From assembly GCF_003286085.1 (NCBI RefSeq), contig NW_020825288.1:23870001-23934000 (forward strand): 64,000 nt of DNA, in the 5' to 3' direction. The notes under the pieces were generated by a model. It saw nothing but the letters and a program-made list of their open reading frames with translations. It searched no databases and was not told the DNA's origin. The stretch comes from Drosophila persimilis. Lineage: Eukaryota; Arthropoda; Insecta; Diptera; Drosophilidae. A program made the translations under genes and the position numbers. How positions within the stretch are numbered: position 1 is the first letter of the stretch; each line of letters begins with the position of its first letter. Below are positions 37,134-50,700 of the stretch, one piece after another.

Positions 37134-40100
37134 CTAAAGGAACAGAGGAAGAGTCAAAGGAGGAGAGTGGAAGCATTCAGTAAGCATTCAAATGATTCGT
37201 CATCAGTCTGTAAAAACTTTGTATTAAATTATTCTATTTTCTCTGATGAATTGTTAATGCATTCATAAAGCTTTTTTTAAATGTTGTCAGCTGGACAGCT
37301 GGAGAAGGTCGAGCCAACGACAGGACACGACAGGACATACATGGGAAAGGCTTGTCTAGCACCCAGCTGGAGCGAACTTTTTTTATATTTTTTTCTTTTT
37401 TTTTTCCTCCAAACAAAATGAACTTGGGCTTGGTCTTGACAGCGCTATTAAAAATTTGATGCGCTCACATGCTAATTGTCGCACGGTTGAGCTGATTTTA
37501 TGGGGGAGGTGCGAGGCTGGCAGGAGCTAGGGTAATGTGTCCATTAGCAGCTGTCGGCCTAACGTAATAGTAGTTATTGAACATATCCCCCGAACAAGCG
37601 AAAGTGTCCTTGAGGGATTTCCAGAACCTTTCCCCCACACCCACACCGTGTGTTAGTCATATTTTTCAGGCTTTAAGCCATTTGCGCAGGTTTCTTGGTA
37701 ATCGCTTATATGATTTTTGTATCTTATTATATAATTTATTTGTCGAAAGTCCAAATTCTTTAAAAACACACAAATAAAACCAAAAAACGTATCATTAAGG
37801 CTACTGCTCGCATTCGTGATTTGGTACAAGCCTTTAAGCCATTTGTGCAAATTGAATGGCAAACGTTTACATCATTTCCTGTAATATTTCATAATTGCAT
37901 AAACAGAAGCCCTATTCAGAACCAACAAAATAATGATCGTGAATTAATGAAACCACTATAAAATCAAATAAACGGAACGGATTGAAATGAAATGGAACAA
38001 AAAGATTCGTTTAGCGAATAATGTGAGTCATTGGAAGAGAGGGAATTGAGGGACAAGAGCGAGAGCGAGTGAAAGAGAAAGATTGTGGAAGAGAGAGAGA
38101 GAGAGAGAGACAGAAGAGAGACGGAGTAAAGCTTTGGTATCGTCATAAACAAAGTAGAAGGTAAAGCACAAAAGGGAAACGGCATGGCAAAACAAAGCGA
38201 GTGCAAGTGTACCCGGCGGATAGCGACAAACGATATTGGGATCGACTCGAATAATGAATGCCCTCAGAATGCCCTATAGAAAAATTATCCAATAGCAAAT
38301 CGTTGGGGACAGTTTAAGATTTGTGAACAGTTTGAGATGAACGAGCGAATTGGAAGCATATTTAAGTTATTTTTCTCCACACCATAGCCTATATACTCCC
38401 AAATATGTTAGGGTAACCGTATGCTAATTGCGAATAATAAAAGTCCATTCATGAATAATAAACAAACGAACGATTTGTCCGTGGAATGGCCAGTCCCTGC
38501 CTGTAGGTCACTCGATCCGATCCACTGTCGATCGTTTACTTTTCATATGTATACCCTTTAAGAGTAATACCTCCGCCTATATGCTGTACTATGTGTATAA
38601 TGACTAACCGGCAAGTCCCAGTAAAATTTCCAAGTAAACGAACATTACAGATAACCAACACTCCAGGCATTTGCTATTTAATTGTGGGTCAACTGTGCCG
38701 CTGTGTAGCGTCATGACTTTTGTTCAGGAAGTTGTCAAAAAGTAAAGTAAAATAAATATTATCCAATGCATTACCCCAAAAACGAAGCACAGGAAAACTC
38801 CATCTAATGTTAGTTTTTCGTCAGCCATTCGTCTGGCTTCATTAGTCCACTAGCATTTTCAGGGTTTATTTTCAGTTTTCGCTAATCGTTTCCCTTATAT
38901 TTTGTACTTCTCCAAGCATCGAATATTATGCGATAATAATCAACAGCTGCCTCTTGCCTCCTTGGAATGGTAATCTAATGGCTCCCCAAAGACCTTCCCC
39001 AAAAATTCACAAAAAACTCCCCGAATAAAACACAGAAACAAAAATAGCTCTAATATGTAGTCCAAAAATTATTAACCCACTTTGTCCGGCGGGCGCACTC
39101 GCAGGGAGAAGTCATTATGGATGAACGATACATGAATTATGTATAATTACGCTCATCCGTGGAGTATATCCGATTATTTCTAATGTTCTTCATTCGTTAT
39201 ATGGCAAATATAGCATTATTTAATATCTATTTATGGATCTGTAGTCACACGATGGAAATTTTTAGACCTAATGAGCCTTGAACTAGTTTTTAATGAAAGA
39301 AGATGGAATGGTAGGTAGGTTGTGTACGGTCCTTTTTCAGGGGGATGGGCTTAAAAGCCCTTTTTTTGTATTATTCCGCAGAACTGCCTTAGAGGTATTG
39401 AAATACTATTAATTTTATAACACTTTGCATCAAACAATGGTTAACGATTATGTTTATGGATAAGAACTTAATTCAGAGTTCCTTGTTGGCGGGTTTAAGA
39501 TCATTCGGGCCTCAACTTAACTGATAAGCCGAAAGGATTCAACATACACCCACAGAACAATTAAAAATCTTTAGTCAAAGTATCACAAATAGCAGTATCT
39601 GTAGAAGTATGAACGTTCTATAGTTTCACTCACGTTTCAATAATAACTACCCATTCAAGCCATATTTTGTATGAGTTTAAATACTGCCAACAAGCAGCTG
39701 CAACTATATTTTTATTGCCACATAAACCTGATTATCAACCTAATGATGCGAAATGATTCAAAAATGTGCATGGCTGCCATTCATTTGCAACGAATCATTC
39801 AGTAATTTCAACAACTGTCAGATAGACGTATCTAAAGATCTGTTATCCAAGAAACTATTAAAAGCAAATCCATCAGATAAATGTATTACGAGTGAAACGG
39901 ATGACTCGTGAATAGAGCGCCCCCATTGTGTGTTCTGCGAGATACTTGTCTGGTAACTCGAGCAAACTGCAAATGAAAGGCAATCAATGCAATTGAATGT
40001 GGAAGCATCAATTTCAATTGATTTGCAGCAATTAGAGCACCATCTGTGTGTAGTATCTGTAGGTGGTATTGAAGAGATCTGAAGAGGAATTAATTCCCCT

Positions 40101-40764
40101 TGAGTGGGCCCCCTTTTCTGGTCAGTGGAGCAACCTGTTTAGCGTTTGCCAGTGTTTGCTTCGTTCCATAAAATTCGCATAAATTATTTAGGCTGCATTT
40201 CACTTACTCTGAATGCCAGGACTCATGGCACGAGGCACAAACATTTCTGAATGGAAAATGTGCAACGAAGGTCAAGTGCAGGCCCCCGCCACCCCTTCCA
40301 CCCATTTAAACCATTCAAAACACATTCTATAATGTTAAAAAAAAAATGGAGAGGGGTTCGGTGGGTTCGGGGTCGGGACTCATTAAATGTTTGGAATAAC
40401 TGAGTTGTGTGGAAATTTTAACCATATGGAAACGTCTGTCCTGGCAAACAGGTTTAGGGTTCCACAAAGTTTCGCAGCGAATTATCGAATTTGAGCCCAT
40501 TAGAACGTTGGATTATACATCAAGGAATATATTAGTCTTACTATATACTGGCCTTCAGTGCCTTATGTGGGGCTACAATCAATGGCAGACATTAGGGGAT
40601 TCTTTTATGCCTGCACCCAACCGATTCGCGCGTCATGCGGTGGGTCCCATCGTGTTTCTCGAAATTCGCAGTTTGGTGTCGCTTCTAAAACAACTAGATG
40701 TCACATAAAATAGTTCGAAGATAATCTGTCGATCATCCAAAGATATATTATCCTGTTATCCCTT
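37134..40764. other. non-coding stretch
   Basis: No exon is supported. A perfect (GA)10 run lies at 38091-38110. A short direct repeat CTTTAAGCCATTTG[C/T]GCA occurs at 37671 and 37832, 161 bp apart. TATACCCTTTAAGAGTAATAC at about 38550 is a possible trace of the DINE-like end motif. The rest is AT-rich. Confidence 0.55.
38091..38110. repeat. (GA)10 microsatellite
   Basis: Perfect dinucleotide run. GA runs can bind GAGA factor in flies, but there is no promoter signal beside it. Confidence 0.85.
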
Positions 40765-40923
40765 GATGGAATTTCCATCTACGCAGTAAATTCACTTTAC
40801 TGCAGCCTAAGCGCCGGTGAATGCCGTAACTTACGGCAATTATTTGCTCATTAATAATTAGTTATATACTTGCCGAGAGTCCTGGGGCCTCCTCGTTCTT
40901 GGCGGCAGTCCTGAGAAAGGACT
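40765..40923. repeat. cluster of four short perfect inverted repeats
   Basis: Four hairpin-capable palindromes in 159 bp: GATGGAA-T-TTCCATC (40765-40779), GCAGTAAA-TTCAC-TTTACTGC (40783-40803), TGCCGTAA-C-TTACGGCA (40822-40838) and AGTCCT-GAGAA-AGGACT (40907-40923). None resembles a transposon end seen elsewhere in the window. Function is unknown: clustered protein-binding palindromes or a structured RNA are both possible. Confidence 0.6.
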
Positions 40924-43900
40924 CAGCGGGGATAATTACCGTGCGAGGGCACTAATCCCCGGCATCGTGGGAGCATATGCTTTGTCCCATCAAATATTGA
41001 TGCGATATTGAAAAACCCAGAGACTCAAGGGTGACACGTGGCTAAATGTGGAAGGTGGATGGCCAGGAGAGTCAGAGTCAGGTGTGAGAAAACTGTCAGT
41101 TCTTGAGCACCAGACTTGTTGAACCTCACATCGCAGTGAGACATTCCGTGCGAGAACATCTGTCCCTCGATTCCCAAAGCATTCGATAGATCATTCTGGG
41201 AATCGAATGGGGAATTTGGGGCACACAGCTGTGGGGGTGCCACTACTGTGCGTGTGCCAGGGATTGCGTGATGGGAACACCTTCATCGACCCTCACTCCA
41301 CACCTTCCCCGTCTCTCACTCTACAGCGAGTCGCTCCTATTGAAGCGATTCACATCAGCAGATAGCGAAATTATGTATCCAATGGAGGGAACATGTAGCC
41401 GGAGGAAGAGAGGTGGCTATAACGCTTAAAGCAAATAGCCGCTAAAAATTCCAAAAGAAATGCGGGCTCGAGCTGCGGGATTTCTAGAAGGGGCAAAGCT
41501 ATGGGTAGGAGAAATGTACATACAAGATAGATATACGATAGTAGAGGCTAAAAATAAATTGTTATTGCATAGAATTGGTAGTCTTAAGTCCTACGAGAGA
41601 AGGTTAAACATATTTTCAGCAAGGAGAATGCTTCGATTTGGTAGGTAAAGAGATTGCAGCTTGAATTTTATTTTGATACAAATTTGCCTTAGAGAGATGG
41701 CTACAAAGTTTTTAGAGATTGGTTTAAAATATAATAGATAAACTACAAATGAAGATTACATTCAAACTTTAACTTTGGAAAGGTGTCTTGCCGGAGTTCT
41801 CTAATAAAGAGACTGATTTCATCAAAGGTGCCTGCCCAACAGGCTTTCCATTTTTTCCATTCGTCTAAGACACAAAAAAGGAATAAGGTAGATCTTTCCA
41901 CTTATCAAATTTCATTCCCCCAAGCCGAAGCAGAAGAACATTTGTTCATTTGAAAAGTTATCTAAGTAGCGCCTTTTACTTTTCATCTGCTTGTAATGAC
42001 TAATGAAAATGATTCACTGATAGGTGAATCATGGGAATATATCGAACGAGATTTAGGTCGGGAAATTCCATTTGATTTGAGGAGTTATAGTTCTTAATCT
42101 TTAATATGGGTAATTTCTTTGTTTCTGGAAAAGTTAACCTCTCGAGTTGCTTTCAAAAATCTTCTCTTGTGTTGATTTCACTCCTATCAAATACTATTTC
42201 AGGCCTTCGCGTCTTACAGTCCATTAGCGACGTTCGACCATTTTGATTACCACAAAATACTACCTCAACCAAATCGGAATTATGGCCAAGCCGAGTCCTT
42301 GTCCCGATTATAATTTGCAGCCCCATGAATGGGTCGCCATATCCATGTGGACTGTCCCCAAACTCTGCCTTAAACTTTCCCTTTAGTTCTCCTACTTTCA
42401 CTCTATTTGCTCCACTACCTCCTACTTTCACTATATTCTCTTTACTCTTACTTTCACTATATTCTATCTCTCTTTTGTCTGCTTGTCTGCCACTGTTTGG
42501 CCTTTCGGGAGGGCACCCCTATCGTACACCCCCTAAATGCATTTGGAGTTAAGGGTAAATCAATGTCCGAGCTTTGCCCATAGATGAGAGTATATTTTTG
42601 TCTGGATATCGACTATAATTTAATAGCGTTAAGGCGAAGTGGTGTTCAGGGGGAGGTTTCCAAAAGCTTATGCAAACGCTGGCCATGCAACTTTTCTTTT
42701 TTAGATTTTTCCTCTTTTGCAAATTGATTTGATGAGCGGGAAAATTCCTGAACTAAAAGAGTTTCCCTCTCTTTTGACGAGTGTTCAGGTCAGTTGGTCA
42801 GATGTCTGGGACTTTGAGGCCCACCAACATTCAACTTGTATTCAATGTTCAACATTTTTCCCTCTGGTTCGATTTTTTTTTGCCTCCGGCCACGAGATTG
42901 CCCTAACAACTTCCTCCCCGGACCCTGGCATTTCGTCCTCGTCCTCGTCCTTTGCGTGTCCGTCTATTGCCTTTGACAGTGACCGTCGTTTGTGGTCGTG
43001 GTCGTAGTCATAGTCGTAGTCGTGGTCGTTGTTGTTGCTGGTTATTGTCGATGGTTGGCGTGTGGTTTGCACTTAGAGCCGACCGACCGATTGTCCATTG
43101 TCCGCATTCGGCGACCCAAACCCCACCTGAGGGGCACGGAATTCCCTCCCCTCCGCCCAAACTTCTGGTTGGTTTGGTGCACAGTTAAGTGCTGGCACCG
43201 TGGCTGTACCCCGGGACAGTGAGATAGTCGAGGCAATGGCTGGACTCTCCTTCAGATGGGACGCCTTCTGTGGGAGTCTTTCGAAAAAATTGAGCTGTAG
43301 TCCCGGGTGTGTCAATCAGAGCTGACACAAGTGTCTCCAATGCGCCGGATATCGTATCGATAAAAGGATGGATAGTGAGGAATGTGAGGGGTATCCACGA
43401 GTTCAGAGGGGGATGGGACGTGGAAGCACTTGAGACAAGTTTCTTGCGCGTTGATTGATTGCCTGAATGAAGAAAGTGTGGCGGAACGAAAGCAATTCTG
43501 ATTTCAAGGCCATCTTCATCAGTGATTAAAGTATTCAATGTGTGTATCTGTTTGAGGCACTCCCCACTCTATATTATCCGTATTATTTTATTTATTTGTC
43601 ACCACACTCTCCCCTTGGAATCATTCGGTCTGTTTATATCTATATCAATTTGTATCTAGATTTACTCATTCCAACTACTTATTGAATTGTATCTTTTAAC
43701 ACAGATCTATCTATCTATGTTCATGTATTCCATATATTCTAATGCTCAACTCCTATCCATCTACACTACTCGTATACTTCTATATATCTATCTTTTCCTC
43801 CCCCAATTTCATCCCCTTATATAACCAGTCCAGAACTAAAGCAAATTTTGTTTATTTTCCAGTTTTAGTTGGTCACTTTTGGCCTTTCGTTTTGTAATTT

Positions 43901-45053
43901 GCTTGAATACACGTTCATTAAAGTTACTTACATGGCTATATACGCTACCCTTTCGGAGGTGTGTGGGTTTTCAGTCTAAGTATGATTAAATCTTTCACGA
44001 AATAAGAGAAACAATATGAAAAATAAATTGCTAAAAGAAATAAATTATTCTTTTCAAATCAATAAAGTTTGAAATTATTCTGTAATCATTTGAGAGAAAG
44101 AAAATTCTTTAAATCCTAATTTAGTATCATGAAATAATTCGAAAATTCGAATCCAAAATTAGTCTTATGGTTTTTATTATATTTTAATCAGACAGAGTGT
44201 CTCGAATTCGTTGATGGTTTCTCCATTTTATTTGGTTTTTCCCTGTACAAAAAAGTATCGCGTTTTGTAATTTGTTTGCCTTGGGAAGTTTTTTTTTTTT
44301 TTTGTTTTTTTCGTGCTTGGTTCTGTTGTTTCCTCCACTTATCTCATACGATATGTGGGGAGAACAAATTTGTATCTCTCAATGCCTTATCTTTGTCTCA
44401 CAGAGAAACGATTTCCAAAGGTTTGAATGAGTCAAGAAACCATAGCGACCGGAGGAGAGCTACCAAAAGATGTCAAGGGAAGATACAGGCACAGGTAATC
44501 ATCAGAAGAATGAAGTGTTTGGGCAAATTTTAGAAGATGCTGAAGAAATATACAATTTTTGAAAGAATGAAATGCTTGAGAAACTTTAAGAAGACCCCAA
44601 GATCTTAGGAACAATCTTAAAATGGAATGCTTTTTTTCGCTATACTTTATTGAGTTTGTTCCACTTTAGGGTCCGAAAAGGTCCCCTGACTCACAAAAAA
44701 AAGTTTGAAACTATTAAAAAAGATAAAATTTTTACCTCTGTTCGTCATGTATTTCATATATTAGAAGTGCAAAAATTCTTAGGAAACTCCAGGAACTCTG
44801 AAGTTTTTGATTCTCTGGGAGTTCTATACAATGAGTCTCACTCTTTTATCTCAGTCTTGTTTCACCGTTTATCTCCACTTTGACAAACACAAACAAATTC
44901 CTTGGTGTCAGCAAAAGAATTGCTCCGTTCCGCTCATAATAATTACTAAAGTTTTGCGTTTAGTAATTATTATTAAATGTCGCGGGTTAACTACCGGCAA
45001 GCAAAACGCAAACAAAAAAACTTTTAAAAACAATTTGAAAATAAACCGCAAAA
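40924..45053. other. non-coding stretch
   Basis: No exon is supported. A GTCGT[G/A] repeat at about 42993-43038 generates a spurious Asp/His/Tyr-rich minus-strand frame. Pyrimidine-rich DNA at 42390-42480 holds imperfect copies of a CTCCTACTTTCACTATATTCT unit. A T-run lies at 44290-44310. ATTCTAT/CTATCTAT-like runs occur at 43640-43800. Confidence 0.55.
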
Positions 45054-46180
45054 GTATTCAAAAAACGAGGTGGAACGTTGTGAGTTGCTGCGGACACCGC
45101 AACTCTACGGTTATACCCGATACTAAGTCAGTATGGCTCTCCTCCGGCAGACGCCGCTAATATTAAACGACACGACAAAGAGAGCGTGCGAGAGAGACAG
45201 AAAATCAGTCTGAGCGTGACGTCACGCGCTGCGTAGCCACTGCAAATTGATTTGTTTCCTTTGGCTATAAAAATGATCTGATCTGATCCAGATTCAGCAA
45301 TCTGATAGATATGGTCGTTATCTATGATTCTGCGTTTTTAGTTTTCTCAAATCTGCAATATTGTGGATGCAACAGATTTTCGTCCTTTGTGGGGGCGGAA
45401 GGGGGTGGGGCGAAATTTTGAGATAAAGGTTTTATAGTGAGATCTAACAGAAGTGCGGATACCAGATTTGGTTACTCTAGCTTTAATAGTCTCTGAGATT
45501 TGTGAATATCCCCAGATTTGCATCCTTTGCGGGGGCGGAAGGGGGTGTGGCGAAATTTTGAAACAAACTCGTCTCGGTCCGATATATTAGGAGTGTGGAT
45601 ACCAAATTTGGCTGCTCTAGCTTTTATAGTCTCTGAGATCTAGGCGCTAATGTTTTACTCTAAGCAAAGCCGCCTATGCTACCTGTGTGTTAGAGAGAGA
45701 CAGGGCGAGAAAAAATGAAATTGTTTTCTTGATGCTGGCTATAATAATAATACGATCGAATTCAGATTCTGCAGTCTAAAAGATATGGTCATTCTCTACG
45801 ATTCTGCGTTTTTAGTTTTCTCGTATCTTTAAAATTGTGGATGCCACAGATTTTCGCCCTTTGTGGGGGCGGAAGTGGGCGGGGCAAAGTTTTGAAATAT
45901 TTTTGGAGCAGTGACATATTACAGAAGTCTGGATCCAAAATATCGTTGCTCTAGCTCTTATAGTCTTTGAGCATTAGGCGCTGAAGGGGACGGACAGACG
46001 GACAGACGGACAGACGGACGGACGGACAGACAGACAGGGCTCAATCGACTCGGCTATTGATGCTGATCAAGAATATATATACTTTATAGGGTCGGAAACG
46101 ATTCCTTCTGGACGTTACACACATCCACTTTTACCACAAATCTAATATACCCCAATACTCATTTTGAGTATCGGGTATAA
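45054..46180 (+). mobile_element. DINE-1/mini-me (Helentron-type, non-autonomous) element, about 1.1 kb
   Basis: It is non-coding and depends on a helicase supplied elsewhere (family knowledge). The 14-bp TTATACCCGATACT at 45111-45124 is perfectly inverted at 46167-46180. Upstream of the left copy lies a subterminal hairpin built on GAGTTG..CAACTC (45082-45105). The tetranucleotide GGAC[A/G] tract is at 45988-46038 and the conserved core CTGATCAAGAATATATATAC at about 46062-46081. The interior holds three copies of a module with CCTTTG[T/C]GGGGGCGGAAG (centres near 45395, 45535, 45865). The left limit is set by similarity to the copy at 7820. No open frame of note. Confidence 0.8.
45988..46038 (+). 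repeat. GGAC[A/G] tetranucleotide tract within the DINE-1 element
   Basis: About 12 units of GGAC, GACA or AGAC phase, interrupted by A/G changes. It is the proto-microsatellite known from mini-me elements, adjacent to their conserved core. Confidence 0.85.
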
Positions 46181-47558
46181 TAAAAAAAATTCAAGAAACG
46201 GAGCAGGAAGAGTGGGAAATGCTAAAAATTAATTTTGTTTCGGTATTCTCTTTTCAGCGATTTCTTTAAAGCGAAACTTTTTGAGACAGGGAATAGACGA
46301 TGACATCATTTTGGGGAAAGATCATGGAGAGAAATAGACTGTGGACACGTGTTGCTCTGTGCCACAACTTCAGCGCATACCCGACTGGTAGTCCATCTCC
46401 TCCGCTAACCGATTGGTCTCATATATCAGTCTTTTGTATTATCCATCCACACAGAAAGTTCTCGGGTAACTCAGCCAAATCTGGGTCCCCAAAGGTGAAT
46501 TGAAAACAACCCCAATTGGTACTTCTGCACTTGAGAATATCTCAAAGCGGTGACATCGTCATTTAGTCATTTTTTTTGTTATGAACAATCTTTGAAATCT
46601 TAAGAAGAAATCTTTTATGTAGATATCTGCTTTGGGCTATTCATCAAATTGTCATGGCTAATTACAGTAGTTATTTCTTGAGGAATATATTAAAATATTT
46701 GCATAATATTGAAGTCTTTTGGTTAATGAAGAAATCGTTAGTTTCAGGTCTTAGTTTGATAAATCTTGAGGAAGCTCAATTTTCTTTATAGTTCGAAATT
46801 GTTGTAAGCAACTATAAATACATAGCTTAATAAATATACACACAAATACCTATTTACCACTTAAGAATTATGCTCATTCCTGCTATAAAGACCACGACTA
46901 CGACTATTATGTATTCCTTATTATATCTCTTATTATATATCTCGATATCTTAGCCACCCCATAAAAGTCTTTAATCAAGGCCAATGTCAGTCGCTAAGGT
47001 AAAGTCATTGACCAAAGATCCACAGATAAAGGAATGACTGTAGCTTCAACCATGACTGGGCACAAAAACCCTTCAGCACCGACATAAGCGGCCACCCACA
47101 AATACCGTTATGAATATGTGCTTATAAGACCATACTTTTATGGATATGAGGGGGCGAAGAAAAGCGAAACTGAGACTGCAGCAGATAAGCCCCGATCTGC
47201 TCGACAATTTTCTAAGAAAAAATAACTTTTGCAAGGGGTTTGCTAAAGGGGAAGAAAATTGTGCATATTGCGGCAGCTGTTTGCAAGAAATGATTGCGAG
47301 AGGAGGGAAGAGAACGAGAACAAACACTCACCCGACCAAGGCGCATAAATAGAAGCCAAAGAGAAGCCGGGCTTGAGCCGTTAATGCTGCTGTCGAACTC
47401 GAACTAGAACTCGACTTCAAATTCAAAGCCGGCTTGTACGAAAAGCTTTAGGATTTGTTTAGTCGCAGTCTCTGCTGCAGCTGTTGCATGTGGTCAGGCA
47501 CTTGTTGTTATTTTTTTTTTAGTTAGCTTTTTTCTGTTATTACTTTTATTAAGCTTAC
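46181..47558. other. non-coding stretch
   Basis: No exon is supported. AT-rich; short frames at 46300-46503 and 47073-47352 show no features. The right edge holds T/A runs (47508-47522) typical of intron starts, consistent with the splice donor proposed at 47558. Confidence 0.5.
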
Positions 47559-47720
47559 TTTAGTTGCACTTGACTAGCTTTGCTTTATTTTGAATTCGAA
47601 AATTCACGAAAATATTGGTTTAAGCACACAAGTTTTATCGAAGCCGAACCAAAAATTAGAAACCAAAATAAAAACCAAATAGAACTCGGGATCTTGGGAA
47701 CCGCTCGTTTGTCTGAGAAC
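47559..47720 (-). promoter_or_regulatory. weak candidate first exon and promoter, minus strand
   Basis: On the minus strand TCAGAC at 47711-47716 is an initiator-like site. It is followed by sequence resembling a fly 5' leader (A/T-rich with CAAGTGCAACTAAA) and a donor AAA|GTAAGC at 47558. Upstream DNA to 47850 is CpG-rich (ACGACCGCGTCGTCTC). No downstream promoter element or TATA box is convincing. It might be a distal start for the flippase gene or an unseen RNA. Confidence 0.2.
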
Positions 47721-50700
47721 TGTTATATTATTGCCTTTACACGGACCGGACCGCACACGACCGCGTCGTCTCAAAACTTCGATTGCAACTAAAGCGGCGA
47801 ATTGTCGACGGCGTAATACCTATTGAGCTCCCCTATGGGGCCCGGGTTCCCGTGGAGAAATAAAGAGAACTATTAGTCACCGAAAGAGCGAACGTTCCCA
47901 TACGCTTACACGCTCAGCCGCTCGCCCGCTCGCGAAGCTTTGTGAGTCGCATGCGAGTACGAGTATGTGTGCACTCTTCTTACCACTGATAAGCGGTAAT
48001 TTGTGTTGCCAACTTGTGTTACTAACTATCGTTTGTTGTGGGGGAAAAGCTTCAACTGGGAAAAAGCTGTGGGGCTAACGTTTAATTGGGGCTACAGTTT
48101 GGTGGCTTTCGCAGCTAAGTAAGCCCTGGAAGCTCAGCCAGAAGTCGGAGAACCTATTTATTATAGAGGATTAGTTCCGGAAGGTTTGTTCCAGACGAAA
48201 TCTGTACTTATTTGGCAGCTCTTCTCGCAAATATGAGCTTAGTTCAGGAAGATTATGTGCTATTTTTAAACTCCGATTTTATTTGTGTAATTTTTTAGTG
48301 GTTCTACTTGATATCGGAGCTACACAAATTTGAAATTTCCCAACCAATATGCTGATTCTTTTTTTATGAAATAGGAAATGCATTTATTTATTAATCGTAA
48401 GTATTATTCACATATTTATTTGGAGTATGGCCCTCCATCTCGCTGTTTTTGACACTGTGAAGATCTCTCTGTTGCTATTGCTCCACAGCGTATATTCTAG
48501 CATCTTCTGAATACATCAATACATTTTTTATAATGCATAATTAGATGGTAGCCCAATCTCTTCATCTCTAAATATCACATATATAATCACAAGTCCCTAT
48601 TCCCCCACCGTTTAACCAAAAAGAATTCATTTCCACCTAGAAAATGTTAACAAGTAGCCACTTAAAAGATGGCCCTCCCTGGTAAAACACCGAAAAAGGC
48701 GACCAGACAGACCCACAGAAATTAATATAAATTTAACCGTTATGATTATGCGAGACAATCTTCATTAATTAGACACAAGTCGAACATAGAACAAATTAGT
48801 TAAGGGTACGCATCATCTCCGCACGACCCAAGCGGGGGGTCCGTCCGTTGGTTTCAGTCCCAACCGGCACGACAATGTCATTAACGTCACGTGGCCTTTG
48901 CCGTCGGTGCCGTCCCCTTTTGCCCCGTTTGAGACCCTGTGTTCTCCACAGTTTTCCCCATTGAGCAAAGGGTGCAGTAATTATATTTACCGTTAATCCT
49001 GATTTGCCACAAAAGGGAAGCGAAGCACAAAGCGGAGATAGGATAAATAGAGGTAGCGAAAAAAATACAGCACGAGAGACAGACGGAAAGAGACGAGGGC
49101 CTCGAGTGGATCGGCAGTTGTTGTTGCTGGAAAAAGTAGGGTTAGAGCGGTTACAATTAACCCTGTGGCCTCCCTTGGAGCGCCACCCCTGCCTAGCACA
49201 AACCAAGGTATACCAAAGAGAAGATGAGGCAGAGGGTAAGAGAGAGGAACTGCCACGCAGCTCAGGTGTGTTTCTGTGCGTGGATGCAGCATAAAATGCA
49301 TTTGCTAAAGGGTAACGTAACCGAAGAGCTGTACTAGATACCTACCTTCTATTTGATATACCTTTCCCCTACCACATGCCACACTTTAGCTCTCTTTTAA
49401 CTTTATCTCTTAATCACTATCTGTCTCTCGCTTTGTGTTCCATTTGCACAGAATTCGATTACGCGTTTTGTTTGCCTTTAATTGCAACGCTCATCCGTTT
49501 TACTTAGCAGTTTGTTGGCCCCGCTTTGCCGCAGCGATTTCTCCTTTGCTCCTTTTGTGATTTGCAATGAAAAGCGTGAAGCGTAAAGTGCGTTTGGGTT
49601 TGATTTGCAAGAGAACTGCCAGAAATTATCGTCAAGCTGCTGTGTGCACTCCATTCCAATTGATTCTCGAACTTTAAACTGCTTCGCTGCACAAAGAACA
49701 CGGAAAGAGCGACGCAACGACACCGGCAAAAGTGGGGGAATGGAACAAAGGGAATTATACAGTGAACACTCTGTGTGCGGCAGTACAAACCACTGACATG
49801 GTAATCGCACAACAAGAGCTTTCACTCTTGAAACGGACTTTCCACAAAAGCCTAAAAGTAGGCAACGCTAAGCCTTGGCGTCGGTCTTAGAGTGAGAGGG
49901 AGAGACATTGAGTGAAAAAACATGATCTGTTGCTAACATATTCTCTTTTTTTTTACAGAAGTAATTACAGAAATGTTTGAATTCCATTTTCATATGTATC
50001 TTTCTATCTATCTATCTGTAAGGGTAGAAAAAGACTCGGCTCCCAAATTCAGTTTTCCTTAGTTTGTGTTTAATCTTTGGCGTTCCAGTGCACACAAACT
50101 AACAGTTGAATGAGCTTCGAGAAAATGCATTTCGTATTAACAAGCTAGAATGTATATTAATATTGCCATAAACATCTAATAAATAGTTTGGTTTATTGAT
50201 TTTATATGTATTTACCCCCAGCACGACCCCGAAATCTCATCTCTTCTTTCGCTAGACCCTCTCTTGACAAATATTTAATATCGAAGATGCATTTCCAGTT
50301 GTTGTTGCTCGTGTATGCTGATACATATGTATCTGTATCTATCAGAAACTTGTCTAGCATGTCAACTAGAAAATTCGCATATTCAGAGAGCAGTGGCAGT
50401 GGCATTGGCAGGACAGGGCAGGGGCACTCTGCCAAAAAAACGAAACACACAACTGGAAAATGGCCAAGGAAAAAGGGGGAGTAGCATATCTCAGTGTAAA
50501 TATGCATGCATATAGTAAATTGAAGTCTGAAGAAATCTGAGAAAATTGAGAAAAGCAATCCATGAAGCAAATATTGAAATATTGACAGGCGTACAAGAAC
50601 GAACAACTTGCTGTGCAATGGCACATTGCCTTCCATCCGTTGCGGAACTTGTATTTGTTTCAATTTCAAGCTCTGGACAGACTGAAAGTGGCTCGACAAA

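Noticed and set aside
37671..37849. Direct repeat CTTTAAGCCATTTGYGCA, 161 bp apart, as possible element ends
   Set aside because: Only 18 bp long, with no inverted ends or target duplication; may be chance or a small local duplication.
42842..43072. Asp/His/Tyr-rich minus-strand peptide
   Set aside because: Produced by the GTCGTG tandem repeat; no splice sites or conservation evidence.
48796..49301. Overlapping minus-strand frames of 102-136 codons
   Set aside because: Two frames of similar length overlap, neither with a known motif; composition explains them.
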